Below are positions 47,143 through 57,077 of a DNA stretch of 64,000 bases, in pieces. Within the stretch, counting starts at the first letter, position 1. Every line of letters begins with the position of its first letter. Source of the stretch: Fortiea sp. LEGE XX443 (GTDB lineage: Bacteria; Cyanobacteriota; Cyanobacteriia; Cyanobacteriales; Nostocaceae); NCBI RefSeq assembly GCF_015206815.1, contig NZ_JADEXZ010000008.1, positions 1-64,000 of the forward strand. The letters are read 5' to 3'. Position numbers and translations under genes: made by a program. Under the pieces are notes generated by a model that was not told the origin of the DNA, did no database searches, and saw only the letters and a list, made by a program, of their open reading frames with translations.

Positions 47143-47452
47143 AGATAGTCCTCCTAATAGTGGTTGTCAGCTAGTCGGTGTCAGACAAGCGTAATTTTTA
47201 CGCCAATCTTAAGATTTTTTTCAACTTATAGGAAATTATAACTAGTGTCGGGTGTTTATGTTGAAAAAGTTTACGTCATCACTAATCAACATGCCCTACA
47301 CATGACCTACTCTACTGTAAAGTGTGCTACGTTACAGATTAAGGCTTTAGTAGTCTGGTATGCAAGATAATTAATTATTGGTGCTGTCTAAGACAAGCTC
47401 ATCTGTAAACTCCTCAATACCAAGACTAATATACAGGCGATCGCTCCCTTGT
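47143..47452. promoter_or_regulatory. Region upstream of fba
   Basis: The 310 bp between the aldolase start and the end of the Uma2 gene should contain the fba promoter. I see no distinct operator. Confidence 0.35.
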
Positions 47453-48139
47453 TCAAGATGTTAATTTATCTACAAAAGCCTGATGTTCAGCAGACTGTAA
47501 ACCTGCTTGTAATACTGTCAGCACTTGCTGCATATTTCCGGCTAATAACTGACTCACCGCTAACCACAATCCAGGAAAAATCTGACTTCGCAGAATTCCA
47601 TCATCATCAGGTACTAATTCCAAATACTCACCCTGTTCTAAATAGAACCAAGTCAATTTTTGATCAAGAACTTGCCAAACAATATATTCTTTTACTCCAT
47701 TGCGGCGATAAGCTTGTTTTTTAGCATGAAGGTCTATAGCTACGCTACTAGCCGCAATTTCGATAATTAACTCTGGCGCACCTTCAATATAATCATCTGC
47801 ACTCAGCTTTACTTGGCCACCTGCTTCTGGTGCAATGAGGAGAACTGCATCTGGTTGTGGTTCGTTATCCAAGTCTAGGCGCACAGTCGGCTCAACTCCC
47901 AGCGCCACAACTGGTGTAGCAGCTTCGTAAGTACATAACCAACCAATAATCCAGCCATGCGGCTGACCATGACTTCTAAAACGCAGAGCAGCAGGCATAA
48001 GATAGACTATCCCTTCAATTAATTCGGCTTTTTTTAGGTTGGTCATAGCGTTGTAGCGACGCTCAAATTCATATCGGGTGAGTTTGTCGCCATTTTCTAG
48101 AAGGGGAATTATCGAATGCTGTGGAAGGGTTTTCACCAT
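47453..48139 (-). CDS. Uma2-family (DUF820) nuclease-fold protein
   Basis: A 228-residue protein. ELIEGIVYLMPAALRFRSH near residue 40 and PDAVLLIAPEAGGQVKLSADDYIEGAPELIIEIAASSVAIDLHAKKQAYRRNG, split over its core, give the Uma2 active-site pattern (Asp, Glu-x-x, Lys). No long coiled coil is present. It is divergent in sequence from the other three Uma2 proteins in the window, so these are not recent tandem copies. Confidence 0.85.
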   Translation of the reverse strand: MVKTLPQHSIIPLLENGDKLTRYEFERRYNAMTNLKKAELIEGIVYLMPAALRFRSHGQPHGWIIGWLCTYEAATPVVALGVEPTVRLDLDNEPQPDAVLLIAPEAGGQVKLSADDYIEGAPELIIEIAASSVAIDLHAKKQAYRRNGVKEYIVWQVLDQKLTWFYLEQGEYLELVPDDDGILRSQIFPGLWLAVSQLLAGNMQQVLTVLQAGLQSAEHQAFVDKLTS

Positions 48140-48223
48140 GACTATGGTATTTGGGTTTAGCCTATGTTTATCTTACCCAATGGATATTTGTGCGATCGCC
48201 TCTGTAAATCACATCTTAACTAT

Positions 48224-48266
48224 AAAACTGGCTGAAGCTTCCATTTTCAAAGCTTCAGCCAGTTTT
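48224..48266. terminator. Bidirectional hairpin terminator
   Basis: AAAACTGGCTGAAGCTT and AAGCTTCAGCCAGTTTT form a perfect 17-bp stem with a 9-nt loop. It lies 10 bp beyond the 3' end of tRNA-Lys on the minus strand, with U-rich tails on both strands. Confidence 0.8.
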
Positions 48267-48276
48267 TGCTTCTTCA

Positions 48277-48348
48277 TGGGTCGCCCGGGATTCGAACCCG
48301 GAACTAATCGGTTAAAAGCCGAGTACTCTACCGTTGAGTTAGCGACCC
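48277..48348 (-). tRNA. tRNA-Lys (TTT)
   Basis: The minus strand gives a 72-nt cloverleaf with acceptor GGGTCGC/GCGACCC, anticodon loop CTTTTAA (anticodon TTT) and T arm GGTTCGAATCC. CCA is not encoded. Confidence 0.95.
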
Positions 48349-48410
48349 TGGCATTTCGTTTTGCAACTTTGCCATCATAACATAGATATCTGTAGATTTG
48401 TAAGGGGTGT

Positions 48411-49280
48411 CTAGAAGAAATTTGCCGTTAATCTAACAGATGCTGTGTAGCTGGCTCCTGGCTCTATCACAGTCAGGTTTTCGCCTGTATTCAGGGAGTT
48501 GCGCGGAGCGCTCCAAGGTTCGAGACAATAAAATTCTTTACCCTTGACTGTCCAAAATACCACGACTGGATAATCATCGCCGTAATCTAAGGTCAATTTT
48601 AATTTACGGCTGTTGTCTGTGACTGTAGCCGATTTAGCAGTTAAATGCTTAAAGGCAGCATCAATTTCATCTAAATTAAAATCAAAATTCCCGTCAAAGG
48701 GTCTTATTTCCTTGGTTCTGTTGTCTTGATACTCTTGACCAGCGATATCAATTTCTAGCTGTGTTTTATCTGGAGCCAGGAAGTAAGGATGAAACCCAGT
48801 AGAAAAAGGTATTGATGTTGCAGAAGAGTTATGCAGATGTTGCTGAACTTCCAGGGTATTCCCGTGGATTTTATAACTAAAACTTAAGTGAAAATCAAAG
48901 GGATATACAGCTTTTGTTTGCTCATTGCTGGCTAAATGGACTTTGAGATACGTCGTATTTTCCTCTGATACTTCCTCAGCCTCCCAAGGTAAGTCACGAG
49001 CAAAGCCATGTTGTTTGAGGGTATATTGCTGCCCGTTGTGGGTGTAGGAATTATCTGGTAAGTTGCCGCAGATAGGAAACAATATGGGATTTCCACCTCT
49101 GACACTTAAATCAGGGTGAGTAAAGCGCTCCTTATCCAAATAGAAAATTTCTTGACCTTGAATGCGCCAGCTAGTGATGATACCACCGCGTTCTGGAACA
49201 ACTTCTAGTTGAGTATTAGAGGTTTCGTCAGAAAGGATGTAGGTTTTGTACTGTTGCTGTTGAACGGTAATGCTAACCAC
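48411..49280 (-). CDS. Aldose 1-epimerase family protein
   Basis: A 289-residue beta-sandwich mutarotase-like protein: GGIITSWRIQGQEIFYLD, GGNPILFPICGNLPD, LKQHGFARDLPWE (with the catalytic-type His) and FSTGFHPYFL are the pattern of cyanobacterial aldose epimerases. It interconverts anomers of aldoses or sugar phosphates. The late Glu of the motif near EPWSAPRNSLN may be the second catalytic residue. It lies 120 bp downstream of pdhA, possibly in the same transcript. Confidence 0.85.
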   Translation of the reverse strand: MVSITVQQQQYKTYILSDETSNTQLEVVPERGGIITSWRIQGQEIFYLDKERFTHPDLSVRGGNPILFPICGNLPDNSYTHNGQQYTLKQHGFARDLPWEAEEVSEENTTYLKVHLASNEQTKAVYPFDFHLSFSYKIHGNTLEVQQHLHNSSATSIPFSTGFHPYFLAPDKTQLEIDIAGQEYQDNRTKEIRPFDGNFDFNLDEIDAAFKHLTAKSATVTDNSRKLKLTLDYGDDYPVVVFWTVKGKEFYCLEPWSAPRNSLNTGENLTVIEPGASYTASVRLTANFF

Positions 49281-49400
49281 AAGTTTATTCCTAAGAAGCT
49301 AGGGATTGGGTGTTGGGAAATAATTTTGAATTAATCATTTGGAATTTAGCTCCAATCTAAAATCCAAAATCTCAAATTCCCAGTCCCTAGTTTCTGATAA

Positions 49401-50435
49401 TTACTCGTCTTCTGCAAATATAAAGCGATACAATTCGCTAGGATCAGGTTCAGGACTACTTTCGGCAAACTTCACTGCTTCTTCAATCACTTCCTGAATC
49501 TTTTGGTCAATGGCTTTCAATTCTGCCTCACTAGCTAAATTTTGCTCTAACAGATAAGCAGCGAGGTTTTTAATTGGGTCACGGGCAAACCAAAATTCTT
49601 TCTCGGCTTTGGTGCGTAATTCATCTGGGTCGGCTAAGGAGTGACCACGGAAGCGGTAGGTGAGGGCTTCGATTAATGTTGGCCCTTCTCCAGCACGGGC
49701 GCGGGCGACAGCTTCTTGGGCGACAGACCTAACTGCCAGTACATCCATCCCATCTACTTCCACACCCACCATGTTAAACACACTGGCTTTTTTATAAATC
49801 TCAGGCTGGGAAGTTGCTCGTTCGTGAGCCATCCCAATTGCCCATTTATTATTTTCCACCACAAAAATAATTGGCAGTTTCCATAAAGCTGCCATGTTTA
49901 GCGTTTCAAAAAACTGACCGTTGTTAGCCGCACCATCGCCAAAGAAGCAGGCTGTTACTTGGTCAGCGTTGGGGTCGCCTAAAACTTCGCGGCGGTATTT
50001 GCTTTGAAAAGCTGCACCAGATGCGACAGGAATACCTTCAGCCACAAACGCATAGCCACCTAATAAGCCATGTTCCGCAGAGAACATGTGCATGGAACCA
50101 CCACGTCCTTTGCTGCAACCTGTAGCTTTACCAAATAATTCCGCCATCACTTCTCTGGCTGGTACTCCTGCACTCAGGGCGTGAACGTGGTCGCGGTAGG
50201 TACTGCTGACAAAATCTTCTCCTTGACGCATTGCTCTGATAACGCCAGTAGAAACGGCTTCTTGACCGTTATATAGGTGAACAAAACCAAACATTTTGCC
50301 CCTATAATACATTTCAGCGCATTTATCTTCAAAGGAGCGCCCTAACACCATGTCTTCGTAAAGCATTAAGCCTTCTGCTTTGGTGATTTGAACGCTGGCA
50401 ATATCAAATTTAGGTAAAGTCCGTTCTTGAACCAT
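49401..50435 (-). CDS. pdhA: Pyruvate dehydrogenase E1 component alpha subunit
   Basis: A 344-residue E1-alpha with the thiamine-pyrophosphate motif [20 protein letters not shown] ending in NN..., and [22 protein letters not shown] and [12 protein letters not shown] regions. With E1-beta, E2 and E3 it converts pyruvate to acetyl-CoA. The other subunits are not adjacent, as is usual in cyanobacteria. Length is standard. Confidence 0.95.
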   Translation of the reverse strand: MVQERTLPKFDIASVQITKAEGLMLYEDMVLGRSFEDKCAEMYYRGKMFGFVHLYNGQEAVSTGVIRAMRQGEDFVSSTYRDHVHALSAGVPAREVMAELFGKATGCSKGRGGSMHMFSAEHGLLGGYAFVAEGIPVASGAAFQSKYRREVLGDPNADQVTACFFGDGAANNGQFFETLNMAALWKLPIIFVVENNKWAIGMAHERATSQPEIYKKASVFNMVGVEVDGMDVLAVRSVAQEAVARARAGEGPTLIEALTYRFRGHSLADPDELRTKAEKEFWFARDPIKNLAAYLLEQNLASEAELKAIDQKIQEVIEEAVKFAESSPEPDPSELYRFIFAEDE

Positions 50436-51221
50436 TATTTTTTTTAGTATCCCTGTTGTAAAACTGAAATTTACTTAGTACTCAGCACTCTTCATCATGT
50501 TAAATATGGCGCTTTCTGACAAATCATCTGCTTTGACACAGAAACCAAAATTTATGCGCCCAAAAGGATGATTGGAAATAGAGGGTAGGTGATTTTTTGG
50601 TTTATTGAAACCGCTATCGGCGATTTTTACACCCTAGGGGCCATAAATAGCCTTCCAGATGCCCTCTGTCGTTATGCACTCCCAACTCCTGTAAATAGGC
50701 TATCAATCAGGATAGCTTGGTTTCTGCATATCCATGCACAATTTTGGGAAAATGAATGCCGAGGCTGAATTTATTTTGCCAAAGAGTTGTAATTAAGGAC
50801 TGAGAATGGTAGCATTTTATTCCTTGTTATTATTAACATCTACCATTACGTGTATTGCTAGTATTACTTCCTAGACAGGGAATATATTTAAGTGAACATC
50901 AAGCAGATAAGCTGTAAGTAGAGCATAATGACTATGATAAACGATCGCAATTTAATTTTGCAGTATCTAATGACTGTTAGCAGTTATACACAAGTAAATA
51001 CTAAGAATTAAGACAAAGTTTCCCTCTTGCCTAGGCGAACTCAAATTAATAGTAATAAAATGTGTCTCAAAATTTGAGAGGGAACAAAACTAATAGTTGC
51101 ACTATACACTTATAGTGTAAGTCCGGCACGGTGTTATTCACCGTCATATTTATGGCACGGTTTTACATGCCTGGAATGCTCTAGGTGGATTATGTTGATC
51201 ACGGTGCAGAGGAAGTAGGCT
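50436..51221. promoter_or_regulatory. Divergent region between pdhA and ftn2
   Basis: This 786-bp spacer holds the promoters of both genes. Near ftn2 a small hairpin, ACGGTG-TTATT-CACCGT (51128-51144), and a repeated GGCACGG motif lie 80-100 bp before the GTG start. They would be in the untranslated leader if transcription starts upstream. No small gene is supported. Confidence 0.45.
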
Positions 51222-53543
51222 GTGCGAATTCCGCTAGATTACTACCGAATTTTAGGACTACCGTTAGCGGCAAGTGAAGAACAGTTGCGGCAAGCATATA
51301 GCGATCGCATTGTGCAATTGCCACGACGGGAGTATTCTCAAGCAGCGATCGCTTCTCGTAAACAACTTATAGAAACAGCTTACGTGGTTTTATCAAATCC
51401 GAAAGAACGTAGCAGTTACGATCAGCTTTATCTGTCCCACGCCTATGACCCTGATGGCACTGCTACTGCCACAGTTACAACAGGAACACCCACAGGTCCG
51501 AATCGTGATCTTGATAACCAAGGTCTTAGTATTGAAATTCCTCAACAGGAATTGGTTGGTGCGCTGTTAATTTTGCAAGAGCTAGGGGAGTACGAACTCG
51601 TTTTGAAATTAGGTCGTACATACCTAGCAAATCATCATAGTCCAGCAGTTACTAAAGCAATTAACAATCTCACCGAGGCAGACTTTCTCGAAAGTAGTGA
51701 CCATCCAGATATTGTGCTGACTGTGGCTTTGGCTTGCCTAGAATTAGGGCGCGAACAGTGGCAGCAAGGTTACTACGAAAATGCGGCTCTTTCCCTAGAA
51801 TCAGGGTTAGAAATGCTTGCTAGTGAAGGGATATTTTCTGCCGTACAGGCAGAAATTCAAGCTGATCTGAATAAATTGCGCCCTTATCGGGTTTTAGAAT
51901 TACTGGCGCTACCTTTAGAAAAGACTGTCGAACGCCACCAAGGTTTGGAATTACTGCAAAGCATCCTGGAAGATCGCGGCGGCATTGATGGTACAAACAA
52001 CGATCAATCGGGGTTAAGCATAGATGACTTTCTCCGTTTTATTCAGCAAATCCGCAACTACTTAACAGTCGCAGAACAGCACAAGCTATTTGAAGCCGAA
52101 AGTAAGCGTCCATCGGCTGTAGCTACATACTTGGCAGTTTATGCTTTGATTGCCAGAGGATTTGCCCAACGTCAACCGGCATTAATTCGTCAGGCTAGAC
52201 AAATGCTAATGTATCTGGGTAAGCGTCAGGATGTGCATCTAGAACAGTCACTCTGTGCGCTATTTTTAGGGCAAACCGAAGAAGCAACCCGTGTTTTAGA
52301 AATGAGCCAGGAGTACGAAGCCTTAGCTTTTATTCGGGAAAAATCTCAAGACTCTCCTGATTTATTACCGGGCTTATGTCTGTATGGCGAACAGTGGTTA
52401 CAACATGAAGTGTTTCCCCATTTTCGTGATCTGTCAAGACAGCAAGCCGCACTCAAAGATTACTTTGCCAACTCCCAAGTGCAGGCATATTTAGAAGCAC
52501 TACCCAGCGATGCAGAAACTAGCAACGAGTGGGGTGTAATTAATCGCCAACCGCCAAATCATAGCCATCAACAAAGTCATTATTCTGGAGTTTTTCGTCA
52601 AAACCAGAGTAAAATGCCTGATTTGGATTTGCCAGAAACACCAAACAACACAAGACCTGAGTATTCTAACTCGCCACTCCCCAGATGGAATACAGCACCT
52701 TCATCAACCGCAGATGGTAATACTCAAACATCAGAAATACCCATAGCATCTTCCACCGCAACACAACCAGATAGAGCAAGTAGTCATCATCTGAATGGCA
52801 AAGGTCAGGTAGGTGCGCCCCGTCCAACCCAAAAACGCAGACGGCGCAAGCCCAGTCAACCAATCAACAGAGAACGTGGGTTAGATAATAACCGCGATCG
52901 CCGGACTCGGCAACGACGCACTGTCACCAATCGCTTAGACAGTAAAACACGATTAGTCTGGACAGTATTTGCTTCTTTGGCTGGTGTATTGGTTTTTTGG
53001 TTGATAGTTTCCACTACGTTTGGTTGGTTGAAAAATCTATTTTTCCCGACACCAGCTTTGCAAGGTGAGCAGTTGTCTGTCCAACTCAATCAACCACCTA
53101 TCGATATCCCCAATGCTTATAGCGAGTTACTACCACCTGATGGCCCTCTGACCGATACGACAGCTGAAGAAGTAATTCGCACTTGGCTGTCTACCAAAGC
53201 CGTGGCTTTAGGGCAGAACCATGATATTGAGAGTCTAAATAACATTTTAACTGGTTCATCTTTATCTCAGTGGCGATTAATTGCCCAGCAAGATAGAGCA
53301 GATAACCGTTATCGTAAGTACGACCACAGCGTTAAAGTAGAATTTGTGAGTAAAAATGACCTAGATCCTAATCGCGCCGCTGTCTTAGCTACGGTAAAAG
53401 AAGCAACACAATTTTATGAACGTGGGCAAATAAAAAAGTCTTCTAATGAAAGCTTGCGGGTTCGCTATGATTTAATTCGGCGAGAAGGTAAGTGGCGAAT
53501 TCAGAGTATGTATGTTGTTAATCAAGTTAGTATGAATTTTTAG
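51222..53543 (+). CDS. ftn2: Cell division protein Ftn2/ZipN (ARC6 homologue)
   Basis: A 773-residue protein starting at GTG with a GGAAGTAGG ribosome site. It has an N-terminal J-like domain (about 5-70; DYYRILGLPLAASEEQLRQAY), a helical middle region (about 95-430), a disordered Ser/Pro/Gln-rich and basic linker (about 430-575), one membrane helix (about 580-602) and a C-terminal ARC6-type domain (DUF4101; EEVIRTWLSTKAVALGQNHDIESL). Ftn2/ZipN anchors FtsZ to the membrane at the division site in cyanobacteria; the plant chloroplast counterpart is ARC6. Confidence 0.93.
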   Translation: MRIPLDYYRILGLPLAASEEQLRQAYSDRIVQLPRREYSQAAIASRKQLIETAYVVLSNPKERSSYDQLYLSHAYDPDGTATATVTTGTPTGPNRDLDNQGLSIEIPQQELVGALLILQELGEYELVLKLGRTYLANHHSPAVTKAINNLTEADFLESSDHPDIVLTVALACLELGREQWQQGYYENAALSLESGLEMLASEGIFSAVQAEIQADLNKLRPYRVLELLALPLEKTVERHQGLELLQSILEDRGGIDGTNNDQSGLSIDDFLRFIQQIRNYLTVAEQHKLFEAESKRPSAVATYLAVYALIARGFAQRQPALIRQARQMLMYLGKRQDVHLEQSLCALFLGQTEEATRVLEMSQEYEALAFIREKSQDSPDLLPGLCLYGEQWLQHEVFPHFRDLSRQQAALKDYFANSQVQAYLEALPSDAETSNEWGVINRQPPNHSHQQSHYSGVFRQNQSKMPDLDLPETPNNTRPEYSNSPLPRWNTAPSSTADGNTQTSEIPIASSTATQPDRASSHHLNGKGQVGAPRPTQKRRRRKPSQPINRERGLDNNRDRRTRQRRTVTNRLDSKTRLVWTVFASLAGVLVFWLIVSTTFGWLKNLFFPTPALQGEQLSVQLNQPPIDIPNAYSELLPPDGPLTDTTAEEVIRTWLSTKAVALGQNHDIESLNNILTGSSLSQWRLIAQQDRADNRYRKYDHSVKVEFVSKNDLDPNRAAVLATVKEATQFYERGQIKKSSNESLRVRYDLIRREGKWRIQSMYVVNQVSMNF

Positions 53544-53724
53544 AACTAAGTAAACTAATGAAAATGAATTGTTAAAAATATTTAGCTTAGTAAAGCGCAA
53601 TAAAATAGTTGCACTTTGTAACACTAACCGCGGTGCTTATTGCAGTTTGTAAATCTTTTGTATAACTCCAAGGAATATTCCTTTAGACTGAATCTCAATT
53701 ACAAAAATATTGGGATCGAGGCAA

Positions 53725-54045
53725 ATGCAGTCGATGAGTTTTTTGTGTCATGAATTTGTCGTTGCTGTTTCCTTTGGTGCTTGTGTACTTGGGTTAGTAA
53801 TACTCTGGGACGGTAAGCAACCAAAAAATGATTTAGAAGAAACAGAGAAAATTTTATTTAGAATGAGCTTTTCTTACTGGCTCGTATACTGTGTTGCTTT
53901 TGCGCTAGAGAAAATCATTTTACCCGACTGGGAATCTGTTGTGATGTCTTTGAGGATTACAACAGCACTGTCATATTTCTTAACTTTTTCTTGTATTCTC
54001 AGTTTGCCGCTACATAAGTTTGCCGTGCATCGTGTAGAAGAATAG
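53725..54045 (+). CDS. Hypothetical small membrane protein
   Basis: About 106 residues with three hydrophobic helices (EFVVAVSFGACVLGLVILW; SYWLVYCVAFALEKIIL; ALSYFLTFSCILSLPL). No family is recognised. ATG 53725 follows GAGG by four bases; the frame is open upstream to a TTG at 53710, and ATG 53734 is an alternative start. Confidence 0.5.
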   Translation: MQSMSFLCHEFVVAVSFGACVLGLVILWDGKQPKNDLEETEKILFRMSFSYWLVYCVAFALEKIILPDWESVVMSLRITTALSYFLTFSCILSLPLHKFAVHRVEE

Positions 54046-54141
54046 TGCTGAGTGCTGAATTAAAAGTGCTGAGTGGTTGTATCAATAGTAATTCGCTAAA
54101 AGTAGGTAAAAGATTAAATCGCTTAAGCCTAGACGTAATCT

Positions 54142-54228
54142 TAATTACGAATTACGTTAGCGTAGCGTTAGCGAGTCTTGCCTACGGCACGCCAAGGGCG
54201 AACGAGCGTCATTACGAATTACGAATTG
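54142..54228. repeat. Dispersed repeat, second copy
   Basis: AATTACGTTAGCGTAGCGTT, a GCCTACGGCACGCCAAGGGC insert and a final ATTACGAATTACGAATT match the repeat at 19184-19243, with an extra internal segment. It ends inside the last codons of the DUF2103 gene. Confidence 0.6.
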
Positions 54229-54545
54229 TTCACAGCGATCGCAATAGCTGTTTGCAGTTCATCCTGCACTAAACTAGTCAGGATGAACACCTCTTGTACT
54301 GTCTTACCTTGTCTGGCGATAACTTTGTAACCCCCTCGAATCGGTACAGATATGCGTAACTGCATTTTTGGGCAATGACCTTTTACCCGCCCAATTACGC
54401 CTGGGGTAACGGTGTAAATGCCTTCCTGCTGACAAAGAAGTTCTAAAATGGGGATAAGACCGGGAAGATGGGTAGAGTGATTCCAGACTAGTCGGCCATC
54501 TTTGCGATTTGCTGCTTTTTGGGAGCTTTTGGTGGATTTATCCAT
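54219..54545 (-). CDS. DUF2103-family protein next to clpS
   Basis: A 108-residue protein with GRLVWNHSTHLPGLIPILELL and VTPGVIGRVKGHCPKMQLRISVP, which I recognise as the cyanobacterial DUF2103 family (His and Cys residues suggest metal binding). Its function is unknown. It starts 4 bp after clpS and is surely cotranscribed with it. Its last residues (about IAIAVNNS) overlap a dispersed repeat, so the C-terminus may be altered. Confidence 0.8.
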   Translation of the reverse strand: MDKSTKSSQKAANRKDGRLVWNHSTHLPGLIPILELLCQQEGIYTVTPGVIGRVKGHCPKMQLRISVPIRGGYKVIARQGKTVQEVFILTSLVQDELQTAIAIAVNNS

Positions 54546-54549
54546 GAGA

Positions 54550-54876
54550 TTAAGCTGCTTCCAAGGGAGCCATAGTTAAACCGGCTCGCCGCAGCTGTTG
54601 GTGATATAATTCTGCTGGTTCTTGGGGGCCGACCCAAACGATCGCTTGTCCTTCATGATGTACCTGATTAGTTAAATCCCATGCGCGATCGCTGGTCATA
54701 TCAGGAATATACTTCATCAAGCACTCAGCTACATGTTGAAAAGTGTTGAAGTCATCGTTTAAAACGATTACCTTGTAATTGGGATAAGGCTTGCGAACAA
54801 CTTGACTAGACCGTTCAGGAGCAACAGTTGGTGCTGTACCCATCCCGTAAATAGCTGCTGAAAGTCTCGTAATCAT
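54550..54876 (-). CDS. clpS: ATP-dependent Clp protease adaptor ClpS
   Basis: A 108-residue protein whose core YPNYKVIVLNDDFNTFQHVAECL is the ClpS fold with the NDDFN N-degron-binding loop. It delivers N-end-rule substrates to the Clp chaperone-protease. The N-terminal 30 residues (TAPTVAPERSSQVVRKP region) are disordered. It forms an operon with the DUF2103 gene. Confidence 0.93.
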   Translation of the reverse strand: MITRLSAAIYGMGTAPTVAPERSSQVVRKPYPNYKVIVLNDDFNTFQHVAECLMKYIPDMTSDRAWDLTNQVHHEGQAIVWVGPQEPAELYHQQLRRAGLTMAPLEAA

Positions 54877-55321
54877 AAGACAGTTGGCTAACAGGATTTT
54901 ACAAAACTACACTATAACTAAATAGTTTAGTCCATAGAAAGTATGAAGTATGAAGTGTGAAGTATGAAGTGTGTTCGCCTTACAGCCCTAAGGGCATCCT
55001 ACGGCAGACGTTTCCTCAGGGTAGTATGAAGTACGAACAAAAACCTAGCAGGAAGCACATCACAACACTACCTGCTAGGGAACTAGAATCTATTCTCGCC
55101 ATGTTTGAGGAGTAGAGCTTATTTGTAATCAATAATGCCTATCCTTAGTTAGGATAACCACATTGCTTGTGCAACAGGGTTAAGAAAAGTCAATCAATTA
55201 GTTAATTTGCAGTGAAAATAATTTCACTATTGTAGGCAATGGGAAGATAGACAAGCGAATAATAGCTCATAATATTAAAAAAGCGCTTCATATTTCTTAA
55301 CTATTTAGCTTTATTAAAACA
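54877..55321. other. Divergent region between clpS and the UbiD gene
   Basis: The 445 bp contain tandem GTATGAAGT units near 54942-54970 and again at 55025, a variant of the short tandem repeats seen elsewhere, flanking a GC-richer insert (CCTTACAGCCCTAAGGGC). No gene is supported. Confidence 0.45.
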
Positions 55322-56830
55322 ATGGCGAGAGACTTACGCGGATTCATCAAAATTTTAGAACAAAGAGGACAATTACGGCGGATTTCAGCCTTGGTTGACC
55401 CAGAGTTAGAAATTGCGGAGATTTCTAACCAGATGCTGCAAAAAGGTGGGCCGGGTTTGTTGTTTGAAAATGTCAAAGGTGCTTCCTTCCCAGTGGCGGT
55501 GAATTTGCTGGGAACGGTAGAAAGAATATGCTGGGCGATGAATATGCAGCATCCCCAAGAGTTGGAAACTCTGGGAAAAAAGCTGGGTATGCTACAACAA
55601 CCAAAACCACCGAAAACGATTTCCCAGGCGATAGATTTTGGCAAAGTGTTGTTTGATGTTCTTAAAGCCAAACCAGGAAGAGACTTTTTTCCTGCTTGTC
55701 AACAAGTGGTAATTCAAGGCGATGATTTAAATTTAAACAAGTTACCGCTAATTCGTCCTTATCCTGGTGATGCTGGCAAAATTATTACATTGGGTTTGGT
55801 AATTACCAAAGATTGCGAGACAGGTACACCGAATGTTGGTGTATATCGCTTACAACTCCAATCTCAGAATACAATGACCGTTCACTGGTTATCAGTGCGG
55901 GGTGGGGCGAGGCACTTGCGGAAAGCTGCCGAACGTGGGAAGAAATTAGAAGTAGCGATCGCACTTGGTGTAGATCCACTAATTATCATGGCAGCTGCTA
56001 CACCTATCCCTGTAGATTTATCAGAATGGCTATTTGCTGGTTTGTATGGTGGTTCTGGTGTGCAGTTAGCCAAATGTAAAACTGTCGATTTAGAAGTTCC
56101 CGCAGATTCAGAATTTGTTTTGGAAGGAACAATTACACCAGGAGAAGTTTTACCAGACGGGCCTTTTGGCGATCACATGGGTTATTACGGTGGTGTGGAA
56201 GATTCACCATTGATTCGCTTCAACTGTATGACGCACCGCAAAGAACCGATATATTTAACCACATTTAGCGGTCGTCCACCTAAAGAAGAAGCCATGATGG
56301 CGATCGCACTCAATCGTATTTATACCCCAATTCTGCGGCAACAAGTCACAGAAATTGTGGATTTCTTCTTACCAATGGAAGCTTTGAGTTACAAAGCCGC
56401 AATTATCTCCATTGATAAAGCCTATCCTGGACAAGCGCGCAGGGCAGCCTTAGCTTTTTGGAGTGCTTTACCTCAATTTACATACACCAAGTTTGTCATT
56501 GTTGTTGATAAAGATATCAATATCCGCGACCCCCGCCAAGTCGTTTGGGCAATAAGTTCTAAAGTTGATCCCACCCGCGATGTATTTATCTTGCCGAATA
56601 CACCTTTTGACACCTTAGATTTTGCCAGTGAAAAAATTGGTTTAGGTGGACGCATGGGAATTGATGCAACTACCAAAATTCCCCCAGAAACAGAACACGA
56701 ATGGGGTGCGCCACTAGAATCAGATCCAGATATAGCCGCAATGGTAGAAAGACGATGGGTAGAATATGGTTTAGCAGACTTGCAGTTAGGAGAAGTTGAC
56801 CCCAACTTATTTGGTTACGACATGAAATAA
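55322..56830 (+). CDS. UbiD-family prenylated-FMN decarboxylase
   Basis: A 502-residue UbiD-type protein: MARDLRGFIKILEQRGQLRRI at the start, GPGLLFENVKG, the PFGDHMGYYGG region and EEAMMAIALNR, all characteristic. UbiD enzymes use prenylated FMN to (de)carboxylate aromatic or acrylic acids. In cyanobacteria a member is implicated in plastoquinone head-group synthesis from 4-hydroxybenzoate, the likely role here by family inference. The partner UbiX is not in the window. It has its own terminator. Confidence 0.9.
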   Translation: MARDLRGFIKILEQRGQLRRISALVDPELEIAEISNQMLQKGGPGLLFENVKGASFPVAVNLLGTVERICWAMNMQHPQELETLGKKLGMLQQPKPPKTISQAIDFGKVLFDVLKAKPGRDFFPACQQVVIQGDDLNLNKLPLIRPYPGDAGKIITLGLVITKDCETGTPNVGVYRLQLQSQNTMTVHWLSVRGGARHLRKAAERGKKLEVAIALGVDPLIIMAAATPIPVDLSEWLFAGLYGGSGVQLAKCKTVDLEVPADSEFVLEGTITPGEVLPDGPFGDHMGYYGGVEDSPLIRFNCMTHRKEPIYLTTFSGRPPKEEAMMAIALNRIYTPILRQQVTEIVDFFLPMEALSYKAAIISIDKAYPGQARRAALAFWSALPQFTYTKFVIVVDKDINIRDPRQVVWAISSKVDPTRDVFILPNTPFDTLDFASEKIGLGGRMGIDATTKIPPETEHEWGAPLESDPDIAAMVERRWVEYGLADLQLGEVDPNLFGYDMK

Positions 56831-56924
56831 AGTTGATAATCAGCTAATAATCATTCAAATCGCATCATCGCGCCTTTCTCAGGCTAAAGGCTATGCAACT
56901 TAAAGGCGCATTACCTTAACGTAT

Positions 56925-56957
56925 CACCCCATTCTCTTAATGAGGTGGGGATTTTTA
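56925..56957 (+). terminator. Terminator of the UbiD-family gene
   Basis: CACCCCATT pairs with AATGAGGTG (one mismatch) around a 5-nt loop CTCTT, followed by GGGATTTTTATT. It lies about 95 bp after the stop codon. Confidence 0.7.
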
Positions 56958-57077
56958 TTCAAATACAAACCCTGGCGAACATCAGTAATTAAACTTAACT
57001 AATTTAATGACAAACTAAGTTATTAAGTTATAAATAAGGCAGATTTTTTAGTTAGCACTACCAAAAAGAGAGAAAAT

